DNA of 64,000 nucleotides from Sphingobium aromaticiconvertens (GCF_037154075.1 NZ_JBANRJ010000001.1:676001-740000); one strand, 5' to 3'; shown: positions 43,682-52,178, counted from the first letter of the stretch. Notes: generated by a model not told the origin, from the letters alone. Numbers and translations are program-made.

Positions 43682-44512
43682 TTATTGCGCTGGCGCGGAT
43701 CGGCGCATCATCACGCTCAGATCCACCTGACCCGTGGCGACGCCGCCCATGAAGCCGCCATCGACGGGGAAGACCACGCCGTTGACGATGCTGGCGAGAT
43801 CGCTGTTGAGAAGGACGATGCCCGACGCCTGTTCCCGCGGGGTCGAATAACGGCCCATCGGTTCGGCGGCGGCGGCGACCACATCCTTACCCGATGTCGC
43901 CTCGAACGCGGCCATCATCGGCGTCTGGGTGGGGGAGGGGAGGGTGCAGTTGATGCGGATGCCCTTCTTGATGAGGTGCGCGCCCATATACTGGGTCCAG
44001 ACGATCACATTCTCCTTGGAGAAGCTGTAGCCTTCCTTGATCGTGTCTTCATTGGCTTCGCACCATGCCACGGCGGCGTCGAAGCCCTCGGTCGTCACAA
44101 ATTCCATGTTGGTCGGGATGCGGCGGCTCCAGCCGAGGCCCCCGGTCGACGCGATGCTGGCGATGGCGCCGCCCGGACCCATCAGCGGCAGAACCTGTTC
44201 GGTCAGATGGCGCAGGCCGATGAAATTGACCTTCATCACGTCCATCGGCGGGAAGGATTGCGGCAGGCCCGCGCAGTTGAACAGCGCGTCGACCTTGCCG
44301 CCAATCCCGGCGACCGCCGCGTCGATCGAGGCAGGGTCGCGCAGGTCGACATTGGTGAAGGACGTCAGCGGCAGGTCGGACTGTTTATAGTCGACGCCAT
44401 GGACCTCCGCCCCCAGCTCCAGCAGCAGCTTGGCGGTCGCCTCCCCCATGCCGGAAAAGCATCCGCTCACGATAACCCGCTTGCCCCTATAGCCCAGAAT
44501 GTCGCTCATCAT
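43682..44512 (-). CDS. SDR related to coniferyl-alcohol / 3alpha-hydroxysteroid dehydrogenases
   Basis: This 276-residue SDR has SGCFSGMG in the Rossmann loop, NCAG, and the Tyr/Lys pair YSFSK preceded by a long insert (about 130-165, IPTNMEFVTTEGFDAAVAWCEANED in parts). That insert is typical of coniferyl-alcohol dehydrogenase and Comamonas-type 3alpha-hydroxysteroid dehydrogenase, so the substrate is likely a bulky secondary or benzylic alcohol. It is 19 bp after the ferredoxin gene and may oxidise the P450 product. Confidence 0.9.
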   Translation of the reverse strand: MMSDILGYRGKRVIVSGCFSGMGEATAKLLLELGAEVHGVDYKQSDLPLTSFTNVDLRDPASIDAAVAGIGGKVDALFNCAGLPQSFPPMDVMKVNFIGLRHLTEQVLPLMGPGGAIASIASTGGLGWSRRIPTNMEFVTTEGFDAAVAWCEANEDTIKEGYSFSKENVIVWTQYMGAHLIKKGIRINCTLPSPTQTPMMAAFEATSGKDVVAAAAEPMGRYSTPREQASGIVLLNSDLASIVNGVVFPVDGGFMGGVATGQVDLSVMMRRSAPAQ

Positions 44513-44531
44513 GCTCTCCGATCCAATCTAA

Positions 44532-44762
44532 TCAGTTCTTCGCCTTGGGCGGCCAGGAAATCGTGCCGTCATCCTCTTCGACGAAGATGATCCGCTCCGG
44601 GCAGGCGCGTGCGCCGCGTTTTGCGACTTGCTCCATGCCCGTTTCCACGGCGAACCCATCGCTGGCGATGTAGCCATCATCATCCAGCGGAAAGAGGTCT
44701 TCGGACACGGCCGCGCAACGCGCATTGCCGACACAGCCTGACTTTTCGATCCGGATTTTCAT
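44532..44762 (-). CDS. [3Fe-4S]-type ferredoxin, P450 redox partner
   Basis: This is a 76-residue ferredoxin with Cys10, Cys16 and Cys54 (CVGNARC and ACPERI). The C-x5-C...CP pattern is typical of single-cluster [3Fe-4S] ferredoxins that deliver electrons to bacterial P450s. It is the first gene of the minus operon (then SDR, ACAD, ECH) and is divergent from the P450 at 45016, so the pair probably works together. No ferredoxin reductase is seen in the window. Confidence 0.9.
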   Translation of the reverse strand: MKIRIEKSGCVGNARCAAVSEDLFPLDDDGYIASDGFAVETGMEQVAKRGARACPERIIFVEEDDGTISWPPKAKN

Positions 44763-45015
44763 GGCGCCTCTCCAGCGATGCTTGGTCTTGTTAGAAAGGA
44801 GAATGGGGCGGCGATCAACACGGTGTGGCGCTCAATCGCCGCCACGATGCTGGCGCTTCCTGCCGCCGCAGTACAATCGTCCGTGCGTTATCTGGGGGGG
44901 GGCGGGCGCGCGAACATTTGCCTTTGCCATGAGTGCGGGCGAAACCGGCCTGAACCCTTGTAGCCGGTGTTGCCCCAAGGGAGCGGATGATAAGCCAAGA
45001 CACCCGGAGAATCCC
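44763..45015. promoter_or_regulatory. Bidirectional regulatory region, ferredoxin and P450 operons
   Basis: This 253-bp gap separates the divergent ferredoxin and P450 genes. It should hold both promoters. I see no clear palindrome or -35/-10 pair. A run of Gs near 44890 may affect local structure. No gene is convincing here. Confidence 0.35.
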
Positions 45016-46269
45016 ATGGTCCACGCCATCTTGAGTCCCGCCGCCGACAAGCCGGCCCATGTCCCCGATGCGCTGGTCTATGATTTCGATATTCATGCCG
45101 ATCCGGGCCTGCTGACCGATCCCCATGCGCGCATCCTGGATCTGGTGCACAATGCGCCGCCGGTCTTCTGGACCCCGCGCAATGGCGGGGGCTGGGTCGC
45201 ACTCAGTCACGCGGCCAATTATGAGGCGTCGCGCGATACAGAGGTCTTTTCCAGCGAGTTCGTGCCGCAGGCGCAGATGAAGGCGATGCTGGCGTCGCTG
45301 CCGCCGGGCGCGCCGCACATCCCCCAGCCGATCCCCATCACCCTCGACCCGCCCGAGCACACCAAATATCGCCAGCCGCTGCAAAAGGTCTTCTCGCCCA
45401 AGACGATCGCTGCGCTGAAAGACGGTATCCGCGAACTGGCGGGCGAACTGATCGATGCGATCAGGCCGCAGGGCGGCTGTGAATATATGGCGGCGGTGGC
45501 CGAGCCGCTGCCGGTTCAGGTGTTCCTCAAGATGCTGGGCCTGCCGCTTGATCGCCTGCCCGAATATCGGGCGATCGTGAAGGAGCATATGGAAGCGATC
45601 GACAGCGATCGGGCGGGCGCCATGCGGCGGCTCCAGACGATCGCGGCGGCCATGCGCGACACGATGCTGGACCGGAAAGATAACCCGCAGGACGACATCA
45701 TCTCCATGCTGTGGAAGCTGGAAATTGACGGTCAGCCGACCACGCTGGCCGATATGGAAAATTACGGCGTCCTGCTGTTCATCGCCGGGCTGGACACGGT
45801 GATGAACGGGATTGGCCTGGCTATGCGGGGACTGGCGCTGGACCCGGCGCTTCAGGCCAAATTGCGCGCTGATCCCAAGCTGGTGGCCGAGGCATCGGAA
45901 GAGATGCTGCGCCGTTACACCTTCACCGTGCCGATGCGGGTCATCCGCAAGGAAACCGTGCTGGCGGGCGCCCGGATGATGCCGGGGGACATGCTCAAAC
46001 TGTTCCTGCCCGCGGCGGATCTGGACGCGCAGGAATTTCCGCAGCCTGACAGCTATGATCTCGACCGCGAGAATAATGTCCACATCGCCTTTGGCGTCGG
46101 GCCACATCGCTGCCTGGGGTCGCATCTTGCCCGTGTCGAGTTGCAGGTGCTGTATGAGGAAATGCTGGCGCGGCTGCCGCAATTCCGGCTCGACCCCGCG
46201 CATCCGACCGTCTTCCATGGCGGCCATGTAATCGGCATTGAATCGATGCATCTGGTCTGGGAGGTTTGA
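45016..46269 (+). CDS. Cytochrome P450 monooxygenase
   Basis: This 417-residue soluble bacterial P450 has the I-helix AGLDT, the ExxR motif (EEMLRR) and the heme loop FGVGPHRCLG with Cys366. The ATG at 45016 has GGAGA six bases upstream; a longer open frame to 44725 is not coding. It should hydroxylate the pathway substrate, with electrons from the divergent ferredoxin. It leads the plus operon: P450, DUF35, thiolase-like aldolase, DUF2889. The length and single-domain layout match CYP1xx-type class I enzymes. Confidence 0.95.
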   Translation: MVHAILSPAADKPAHVPDALVYDFDIHADPGLLTDPHARILDLVHNAPPVFWTPRNGGGWVALSHAANYEASRDTEVFSSEFVPQAQMKAMLASLPPGAPHIPQPIPITLDPPEHTKYRQPLQKVFSPKTIAALKDGIRELAGELIDAIRPQGGCEYMAAVAEPLPVQVFLKMLGLPLDRLPEYRAIVKEHMEAIDSDRAGAMRRLQTIAAAMRDTMLDRKDNPQDDIISMLWKLEIDGQPTTLADMENYGVLLFIAGLDTVMNGIGLAMRGLALDPALQAKLRADPKLVAEASEEMLRRYTFTVPMRVIRKETVLAGARMMPGDMLKLFLPAADLDAQEFPQPDSYDLDRENNVHIAFGVGPHRCLGSHLARVELQVLYEEMLARLPQFRLDPAHPTVFHGGHVIGIESMHLVWEV

Positions 46270-46271
46270 AG

Positions 46272-46682
46272 ATGGTGTGGCAACGCTCGCGGCCTCGGCT
46301 GGACAATGACAACCGTGCCTTCTGGACTGGCGGGGCGGAGGGGAAGCTCAATATCGCCCAATGTGGGGATTGTGTTGGCTTCATCCATCCGCCGCGCGAA
46401 ATCTGCCGCCATTGCCAGTCGGAAAATGTCGCGCCGCATGCGGTCGCAGGGACCGGGGTGATCGACAGCTATACGATCAATCACCAGGCCTGGGCCAAGG
46501 ATATGGAGGTGCCCTTCGTCATCGCGCGGGTGAAGCTGGACGATGCGCCGGGCGTGTATCTGACGACCAACATCGTCAATTGCGCGGTCGATGCTGTGGA
46601 TATCGACGACAAGGTGCGGGTGGTGTTCGAGGAACAGGATGGCATCTGGTTCCCGCTGTTCGAGAAGGTGGACGCAGCATGA
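46272..46682 (+). CDS. DUF35 OB-fold protein with zinc ribbon
   Basis: This 136-residue protein has a rubredoxin-like zinc ribbon (Cys31, Cys34, Cys45, Cys48) and a C-terminal OB-fold. DUF35 proteins bind thiolase-like enzymes and present acyl-CoA. Examples are the ChsH2 DUF35 domain with the Ltp2 retro-aldolase, and the DUF35 partners of HMG-CoA synthase. The ATG at 46272 has GGGAGG upstream and follows the P450 stop by 2 bp. It overlaps the aldolase-like gene by 4 bp. It is very likely the obligate partner of that enzyme. Confidence 0.88.
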   Translation: MVWQRSRPRLDNDNRAFWTGGAEGKLNIAQCGDCVGFIHPPREICRHCQSENVAPHAVAGTGVIDSYTINHQAWAKDMEVPFVIARVKLDDAPGVYLTTNIVNCAVDAVDIDDKVRVVFEEQDGIWFPLFEKVDAA

Positions 46683-47839
46683 CGGGTGAAGCCTATATTA
46701 CGGGCATCGGCATGTCGGAGGTCGGCGTGCGCCTGACCCGATCGGCGCTGGGGCTGACGCTGGATGCGGTCAGGGAGGCGATCGCCGACGCGGGGTTGAC
46801 GCTCGATCAGATTGACGGCGTTGCGACCTATCCGGGCAAAATGCCGTCGTTTCTTGGTTTTTCGCCCGTCAGTTCCGACGATCTGATCGAGGTGCTGGGC
46901 CTCAAGACCCGCTGGCATATCGGCGCGGCGGAGGCGACGGCGCAACTGGGCGCGATCGTAGAGGCGGCCAATGCGGTGAAGGCGGGGCTGGCGCGCCATG
47001 TCCTGTGTTTCCGCACCGTCTATGAGGCGGCGGCGCTGGCCCGGCCCGAGGAGTTTCCACCGCTTGAACGGCGCAAGGATGTGACGGGCAATTCGCAATG
47101 GGTTTCCCCCTTTGGCGCATTTTCCGCTGCCAACTGGACCGCGCAGTTCGCGATGCGGCACATGAAACGCTATGGCCTGACGCGTGAGCAACTGGCGCAG
47201 GTGGCGCTGAACGACCATGCCAATGCGGCGATCAATCCGCGCGCACTGGTCAAGAAACCGCTGACGATGGATGACTATATGTCCGCGCGGCTGATCAGCA
47301 CGCCTTTTTGCCTCTATGATTGCGACCGGTTCACCGACGCATCAACCGTGGTGATCGTGTCGGCGGGCGATGCGCTGGGTGAGGTGAAGACGACGCCCAT
47401 CCGTATCGCCGCGAGCGCCGGATCGGTGGAACGCTATAGCTGGGATCAGGCGGAATGGGCAGGTGCCTATCCCACCGGCCGGGATCTGTGGAAGAATACG
47501 GATTACCAGCCCAAGGATGTGGATACCGTTCAGTTCTATGATGGTTTCGCCTTTCAGCCGATCACCTGGCTGGAAGGATTGGGCTTTTGCGATGTCGGCG
47601 AAGGCGGGCAGTTTCTGGAGGGCGGCAAGCGCATCGCTCGCGACGGCGACCTGCCGATGAACACAGGCGGCGGCCAGCTTGGCTGGGGGCGGCTACACGG
47701 CTTTGGCTTTGCCTATGAGGCGGTGGTTCAGTTGCGCGGGGAAGGCGGCGCGCGGCAGATTGGTGGCGATCCCACGGTCGCCATCGCCACGTCGGGCGGC
47801 GGGCCAATGGCGGCGGCGCTGCTGCTGGCGAAGGACTAG
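46679..47839 (+). CDS. Thiolase-like protein, candidate retro-aldolase (Ltp2-like)
   Basis: This 386-residue protein has the thiolase fold but lacks the nucleophilic Cys of thiolases (that loop reads HIGAAEATAQLG, about 80-90). It keeps YDGF (287-290) and NTGGGQLGWG (328-337), typical of SCP-x/Ltp lipid-transfer-type thiolase homologues. Ltp2, paired with a DUF35 protein, cleaves a beta-hydroxyacyl-CoA by retro-aldol reaction, and the DUF35 gene lies directly upstream with a 4-bp overlap. Retro-aldol release of an aldehyde or ketone plus acetyl- or propionyl-CoA is the most likely role. Confidence 0.85.
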   Translation: MTGEAYITGIGMSEVGVRLTRSALGLTLDAVREAIADAGLTLDQIDGVATYPGKMPSFLGFSPVSSDDLIEVLGLKTRWHIGAAEATAQLGAIVEAANAVKAGLARHVLCFRTVYEAAALARPEEFPPLERRKDVTGNSQWVSPFGAFSAANWTAQFAMRHMKRYGLTREQLAQVALNDHANAAINPRALVKKPLTMDDYMSARLISTPFCLYDCDRFTDASTVVIVSAGDALGEVKTTPIRIAASAGSVERYSWDQAEWAGAYPTGRDLWKNTDYQPKDVDTVQFYDGFAFQPITWLEGLGFCDVGEGGQFLEGGKRIARDGDLPMNTGGGQLGWGRLHGFGFAYEAVVQLRGEGGARQIGGDPTVAIATSGGGPMAAALLLAKD

Positions 47840-47841
47840 CG

Positions 47842-48576
47842 ATGATGGCGGTGTTCGACGCGTTGCCGGGGTTCCGGCGTCGCTTCGTCGTTTCGCCCGC
47901 GCCGGACCGGGTGACGGCGGCGGTCGAGGACGACTATCACTGCATGGCCGTCACGCTGCATCATGACGGCGCAATCGTCACCGCAGTCGATGCGGTGATG
48001 GATCGCGCGCCGTGGACCACCTGTCCCGGCGCGCCTGCGGTGCTTGGCGCGACGTTCACCGGCGTTGCGCTGACGGAAGTTGCCAAGCGCGGGGAAAAGC
48101 AGGCCAACTGCACGCATCTGCATGATCTGGCGGTGCTGGCCGCAGCGCATGCGGGTGACGCGGCGCCGATGCGTTATGACATATTGGTATGCGATCCTGT
48201 GGAGGGGCTTGTCACGGCCGAGATCCGCCGCGACGGGCAGCCGATCCACCGGATCGTCCATCGGGGCGACATCGTCATGGACCCTGCGGCGATCACCGGC
48301 CTTTCGCTGTTCAAGCTGCGCGACTGGATCGGCGGGTTGAACGGCCCGGAGCGGGAGGCTGCGCGCTTGCTGCAATGGGGCGCGATCCTGGCGCATGGAC
48401 GCCTCATTTCCATGGAACGGCAGTCTGATGCCAACCGTATGCCGCCAAATTGCTACACCTTCCAGCCCGAGAGGAAGGTTCATGCCCAACGAGTGGGTGA
48501 GGTGATCGACTTCACCGCTGCCGATCGCCAACCGTTGGATCATTTCGACGGTGCGGGTTTTTCCATGGTGCGTTGA
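47842..48576 (+). CDS. DUF2889 protein
   Basis: This 244-residue protein of the DUF2889 family begins GFRRRFVVSPAPD and has DDYHCMAVTLHHDG, CPGAPAVL and CTHLHDLAVLAAAH. Its function is unknown; conserved His, Cys and Asp residues suggest binding of a metal or thioester. The start is ATG 47842 or 47845, with little ribosome-site signal, so translation is probably coupled to the aldolase gene that ends 2 bp before. It is the last gene of the P450 operon, before a strong hairpin. Confidence 0.85.
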   Translation: MMAVFDALPGFRRRFVVSPAPDRVTAAVEDDYHCMAVTLHHDGAIVTAVDAVMDRAPWTTCPGAPAVLGATFTGVALTEVAKRGEKQANCTHLHDLAVLAAAHAGDAAPMRYDILVCDPVEGLVTAEIRRDGQPIHRIVHRGDIVMDPAAITGLSLFKLRDWIGGLNGPEREAARLLQWGAILAHGRLISMERQSDANRMPPNCYTFQPERKVHAQRVGEVIDFTAADRQPLDHFDGAGFSMVR

Positions 48577-48584
48577 GATGTTTG

Positions 48585-48628
48585 CATGAAAGAAGGCCCG
48601 ACAATTTCTTGTCGGGCCTTCTTTCATG
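48585..48628. terminator. Bidirectional terminator, perfect 20-bp stem
   Basis: CATGAAAGAAGGCCCGACAA (48585-48604) is the exact reverse complement of 48609-48628, with a TTTC loop. A- and T-rich ends on either side would give U-runs in both directions. It lies between the convergent DUF2889 and amidohydrolase genes. Confidence 0.88.
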
Positions 48629-48644
48629 TGCGTTGCCGTTCGGC

Positions 48645-49913
48645 TCAGAGGGTCAGGTTGTAGAGCTTGCAGGCGTTATCCTGGAGGACCTTCTTCTTGG
48701 TGGCGAAGTCATAGCCGCCCAGCGTGTCGATGACATGCGCCTGGACGCCGGGATAGAGCGAGGTGGGATGCGGGAAGTCGGTTTCGAACATCACATTGTC
48801 GACGCCGATCGTCTCCAGCAACTGCTTGGGACCGACCTTCTCGAACCAGTAGGTCACCCAGAAATGGTCGCGGAAATATTCCCATGGCCGCTTGTGGAGT
48901 AGATGCGCCTTGCTGGGCAGCATTTCGTTGAACTGATGCTCCAGCGCCTCGACCGCGAAGGGCACCCAGCCCATGCCGCTTTCAATGAGGCCGATCTTGA
49001 GCCTGGGATGCTGGTCGAGCCGGCCCGACACCATCCAGTTGCCCAGCGTCGCGGCATTGCCGATCGAGAACATCGTCGCCACCACTGACAGCGTCTGTTC
49101 AAAGCCAAAGCCATCCCAGGTCAGCGTGTTGGGGTCGATCGCCGCATTGAGGTGGAAGTTGAGCGGCATGCCAGTCGCTTCACACATTTCCAGGAACGGG
49201 GTCCAGTAATCGCTCAGGAAGCTGGGCACGCCGACGCGCTCGGGCGTGTCGGGCAGGACAAAGCCCTTGAGGCCCATGTCATGGCAACGGCGGGCTTCCT
49301 TCTCCAACTCGGCCTGATCCCAGAAGGGCAGATGGGCCATGTTGAAGATGCGGTTGCCCGACACCTGCTGATATTCGGCGGAGGCGTCATTGTAGATCTG
49401 GATGATCGCAAGGGCGAGGGCGGGATCGCCCAGCGACATCAGCGATCCGGCCTGGGTGACGCCCGAATTCTGGAAGCCGATCTGGGCATGCACACCCATA
49501 TCGTCCATCGCCTGGAGGCGTTCCTTGATCCTGTGCCCGCCCGGATGGGCCTGTTCCAGCTTTGGGAAGGCCAGGCGGCCCAGCAGCTTGTTATTGTCGG
49601 CGCGAATGACGTTGCCGCCCATCGAACCGAAATTACGATCGCCCACATACCAGCGCTCCACGCCATCGGCGTCGAGCTTCACATAAGGCACCTTGTCCTT
49701 GTATTTGGCGGGCGCGCGTGAGGTGAACAGGTCGGGCGCTTCGGTGATATGCGTGTCGGTATCGACGATCTTGATCCCCGCCAGCGAAGGGTGAAGCCCC
49801 CCCGACTGGGTGGCATAATCCACCTCCCGGATCACGCCGCCCGGCGTATAGCCCTCCGCCGACCAATATTTGCGCGCGTTCGACGCAATCTCCGGTTCCT
49901 TCGTCTCACCCAT
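48645..49913 (-). CDS. Amidohydrolase family protein (decarboxylase-type)
   Basis: This 422-residue metal-dependent TIM-barrel protein has IVDTDTHITEAPD (metal site Asp-x-His), NFHLNA and a C-terminal FETDFPHP Asp. This pattern matches the amidohydrolase_2 group, which includes gamma-resorcylate and other decarboxylases and C-C hydrolases. The ATG at 49913 overlaps the IclR stop by 8 bp and has GGAGCAGG upstream. It probably hydrolyses or decarboxylates a cyclic or aromatic acid. Confidence 0.92.
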   Translation of the reverse strand: MGETKEPEIASNARKYWSAEGYTPGGVIREVDYATQSGGLHPSLAGIKIVDTDTHITEAPDLFTSRAPAKYKDKVPYVKLDADGVERWYVGDRNFGSMGGNVIRADNNKLLGRLAFPKLEQAHPGGHRIKERLQAMDDMGVHAQIGFQNSGVTQAGSLMSLGDPALALAIIQIYNDASAEYQQVSGNRIFNMAHLPFWDQAELEKEARRCHDMGLKGFVLPDTPERVGVPSFLSDYWTPFLEMCEATGMPLNFHLNAAIDPNTLTWDGFGFEQTLSVVATMFSIGNAATLGNWMVSGRLDQHPRLKIGLIESGMGWVPFAVEALEHQFNEMLPSKAHLLHKRPWEYFRDHFWVTYWFEKVGPKQLLETIGVDNVMFETDFPHPTSLYPGVQAHVIDTLGGYDFATKKKVLQDNACKLYNLTL

Positions 49914-50742
49914 GCGCCTGCTCCAGACGCGGATGCCAGGCGGCGTCGAACAGCGGCTGCACGGTATCGGCGACCGACGCCTTGCCATTCAGGCAGCGGC
50001 CGACGGCGTCGTCGAGGGTGCGCATGAGGTTGGCGGCGTCGATCTGGTCGGATGGCTCATAGACGAAGCCGATCGCCAGCGGCTGGTTCTCCGGCATGTC
50101 GGGCAGCAGCACCGCGCTGACATCGGCAATGGAACCAAAACCCACGATACCCGTGATCCGCCCTTCTTCGCGGCACTGTTGGACGCGTGCCGACATGTCG
50201 GTGAAGCAGAATTTGCGTTCTGCGGATGCTTCCGCGTTCAGGCGGCGGATCATGCCGTCGCGACGCGGCTGGGCGACGGTGGACAGCAGCAGTTGGCCGA
50301 CAGCGGAATCAGACAGATGCTCCTGCTGGCCGCCGCAGAAACCGGCGTGACCCGAGGTGCGGAAGGTCCGCTTGCCTGCCCGCCAGGTGAAGACCTGAGT
50401 CTTGAGGCCGACCATGCCGAACACGGCGACGCCAAGGCCCGTCTGGGCCGAGAGCCGGTCGATGAGGTCGGTCAGGCGACCGTCACGAACCAGCTGCGGC
50501 TGGACCGATGCACCGAGCATCGCGGCGCGGGGCGTGGGCGAATAGGAGCGCGAGCAGGGGTCCTTGTGCAGCAGGCCAAGGTCCACGAGGCTCGACAGAA
50601 GTTCTGAGGTGCTGGACTGCGGGCGGTCGAAGCGGCGGACGATGTCCATCACCGTGGCCTGGGGATGCTCTTCATCGAAGAATTCCAGCACTTCGATGAC
50701 GCGCTTGGCGATCTTTGCCTTGTTGGACTCCACGTGAGCCAT
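49906..50742 (-). CDS. IclR family transcriptional regulator
   Basis: This 278-residue IclR-type regulator has an N-terminal winged helix (about 15-70: ATVMDIVRRFDRPQSSTSELLSSL) and a C-terminal effector domain. ATG 50742 has AAGAGGAGAGG upstream; the frame is also open to 50769. A perfect 16-bp palindrome (50763-50778) lies 21 bp before the start and is probably its own operator. It overlaps the amidohydrolase by 8 bp, so the two are co-transcribed. A near match to the palindrome before the BVMO gene suggests it may control that gene too. Confidence 0.9.
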   Translation of the reverse strand: MAHVESNKAKIAKRVIEVLEFFDEEHPQATVMDIVRRFDRPQSSTSELLSSLVDLGLLHKDPCSRSYSPTPRAAMLGASVQPQLVRDGRLTDLIDRLSAQTGLGVAVFGMVGLKTQVFTWRAGKRTFRTSGHAGFCGGQQEHLSDSAVGQLLLSTVAQPRRDGMIRRLNAEASAERKFCFTDMSARVQQCREEGRITGIVGFGSIADVSAVLLPDMPENQPLAIGFVYEPSDQIDAANLMRTLDDAVGRCLNGKASVADTVQPLFDAAWHPRLEQAHG

Positions 50743-50762
50743 GATGCCTCTCCTCTTCTTTA

Positions 50763-50778
50763 TGAACACAGTTGTTCA
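50763..50778. promoter_or_regulatory. Perfect palindromic operator candidate
   Basis: TGAACACAGTTGTTCA consists of the inverted half-sites TGAACA and TGTTCA with a 4-bp spacer. It lies just upstream of the IclR start, where autoregulatory sites are usual. A second copy with one half-site mismatch lies upstream of the BVMO gene at 3985-4000. Confidence 0.6.
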
Positions 50779-51215
50779 CTAAGAGAGGGGGTGTTGTCAA
50801 TAAAAAATGAGGCATTCTCGTTTTCTGATGTTTTCAGGGCTATGAGCCGCCTTCCAATGCCGTTGAATCGCAGGATTGGCGCAGAGCCGACGGCGTCAAT
50901 ATGAGTGCTGGAGTTTGTATAAAAACATTTTAAAACATACAGTTGCATGATTTTCTCTGTCAGTCCATGTTCGCGCAGAGGCGATCTTCAATGTGGAGAG
51001 CGCTAGACGAATTGTATCCAGTTCCAGTTGAAAGGCGGTGGCGGGCACTTGACCTGGATGGTAGTCTGGCCCGTCTGTTGCGGGGCAATCAACGCCAGCG
51101 GATCCGTCAGCGCACGTGCAATCGACTCGGGTGGATCGGAAAGGCCAGACGTTTCCCTGCAACGCACGGGCGATGAATAAATTGGGTCATGGCCGACAAT
51201 TCACGGCGGTTCTAG
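50779..51215. other. Intergenic region, AT-rich in part, no gene
   Basis: These 437 bp separate the IclR gene and the crotonase-like gene. The part at about 50880-50960 is distinctly AT-rich (TATAAAAACATTTTAAAACATACA) and could hold promoters for both directions. Short open frames on either strand have no ribosome site and no recognisable sequence. I cannot name a specific site here beyond the IclR palindrome. Confidence 0.4.
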
Positions 51216-52178
51216 GTGTGGGACATGATATCGCCGCCATGCCTGATGATCGACCCGCGCGATCTGACCCTGCCGTGGATGCAGGGTGATGCGTCCATGG
51301 GCGTCGTTGATCTGGATGCTGCGCGAGGCGATGAGAATGACGTGCTGGTCCTGCCACCTTTCCCCTTGATTGGGATCGGCAATCCATCGCATCCGCTTGC
51401 GCCGCGCATGGACGTTTTGGTCGAGTCGCCAGTCACGCTGGAGTCGCTGACGGCGGCGATCATGGCGCAGCGGCCAGCCGCGCTGGTGCTGGTACAATTG
51501 CTGCGCGCGATCGAGGGCATGGATATGCAGGCAGCGCTGGTCGCCGAATCGATGGCCTATGGGCTGTTGCAGGGAAGCGAGGGGCATGGCCGCTGGCTGG
51601 CGGGGCAGTCGCCCGCGCCGCCGATGCCAGCGGGGCGCGTCCTGATGGAGCGCGACGGTGATCGGCTGGACATCATCCTTGACCGCGCCGTGGCGGACAA
51701 CGCGATCGACCGGCCGATGCGCGATGGCCTGCGCGAAGCGTTCGAGCTGGCGGCGCTCGACCCGGAGATCGAGCGGATCATGTTGCGGAGCGAAGGCCGC
51801 GCCTTTTCGCTGGGCGCGGACCTGGCCGAGTTCGGCACCACGCGCGATCCGGCGACGGCTCATGCCATAAGAATGCATACCCTGCCCGCTCAAGCGATCG
51901 CGCGATGCTGCGACAGGTTGACGGCGCATGTTCAGGGGGCATGCGTGGGATCGGGGCTGGAAATGGCGGCCTTTGCCGGGCGCATCACGGCCAGTCCATC
52001 CGCCTGGTTCCACTTGCCGGAACTGGCGATGGGCGTGATGCCGGGGGCTGGCGGCTGCGTGTCCGTTTCACGCCGGATCGGTCGGCAACGGGCGGCGCTG
52101 ATGATCCTGTCGGGCAAGCGGATCAGTGCGCGGACGGCGCTAGGCTGGGGCCTGATCGACGCCATCATGGACGATTGA
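51216..52178 (+). CDS. Crotonase-family protein with extended N-terminal half
   Basis: This 320-residue protein has a crotonase core in its second half (about 140-320) with FSLGADL and CVGSGLEMA, and PELAMGVMPGAGG. The core therefore has the CoA-binding oxyanion hole. The first 140 residues are an extension that itself contains a crotonase-like C-terminal piece (LVAESMAYGLLQGSEGHGRWLAG, about 108-130). This suggests fusion of part of a second crotonase. The start is GTG 51216 or ATG 51225. It overlaps the convergent amidohydrolase gene by 39 bp. Hydratase, isomerase or C-C hydrolase activity are possible. Confidence 0.82.
   Translation: MWDMISPPCLMIDPRDLTLPWMQGDASMGVVDLDAARGDENDVLVLPPFPLIGIGNPSHPLAPRMDVLVESPVTLESLTAAIMAQRPAALVLVQLLRAIEGMDMQAALVAESMAYGLLQGSEGHGRWLAGQSPAPPMPAGRVLMERDGDRLDIILDRAVADNAIDRPMRDGLREAFELAALDPEIERIMLRSEGRAFSLGADLAEFGTTRDPATAHAIRMHTLPAQAIARCCDRLTAHVQGACVGSGLEMAAFAGRITASPSAWFHLPELAMGVMPGAGGCVSVSRRIGRQRAALMILSGKRISARTALGWGLIDAIMDD

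Noticed and set aside
42176..44590. An 804-codon open frame on the plus strand across the fused acyl-CoA dehydrogenase and SDR genes
   Set aside because: It is the mirror of two clear minus-strand genes; long antisense frames are common in GC-rich DNA, and its Arg/Gly/His-rich product has no family motif.
44532..46269. Idea that the ferredoxin and P450 are the bisphenol A genes bisdAB
   Set aside because: The two genes are divergent here and the neighbouring genes are aldolase and CoA enzymes; family similarity alone does not support that identity.
40626..48576. Idea that this is a complete steroid or bile-acid degradation cluster
   Set aside because: No ring-degrading genes typical of steroid pathways (for example 3-ketosteroid dehydrogenase or extradiol ring-cleavage dioxygenase) are visible in the window; only the side-chain-type steps resemble it.
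50896..51176. Short overlapping open frames (77-88 codons) between IclR and the crotonase-like gene
   Set aside because: No ribosome site, biased composition, and no family resemblance; the region is more likely regulatory.
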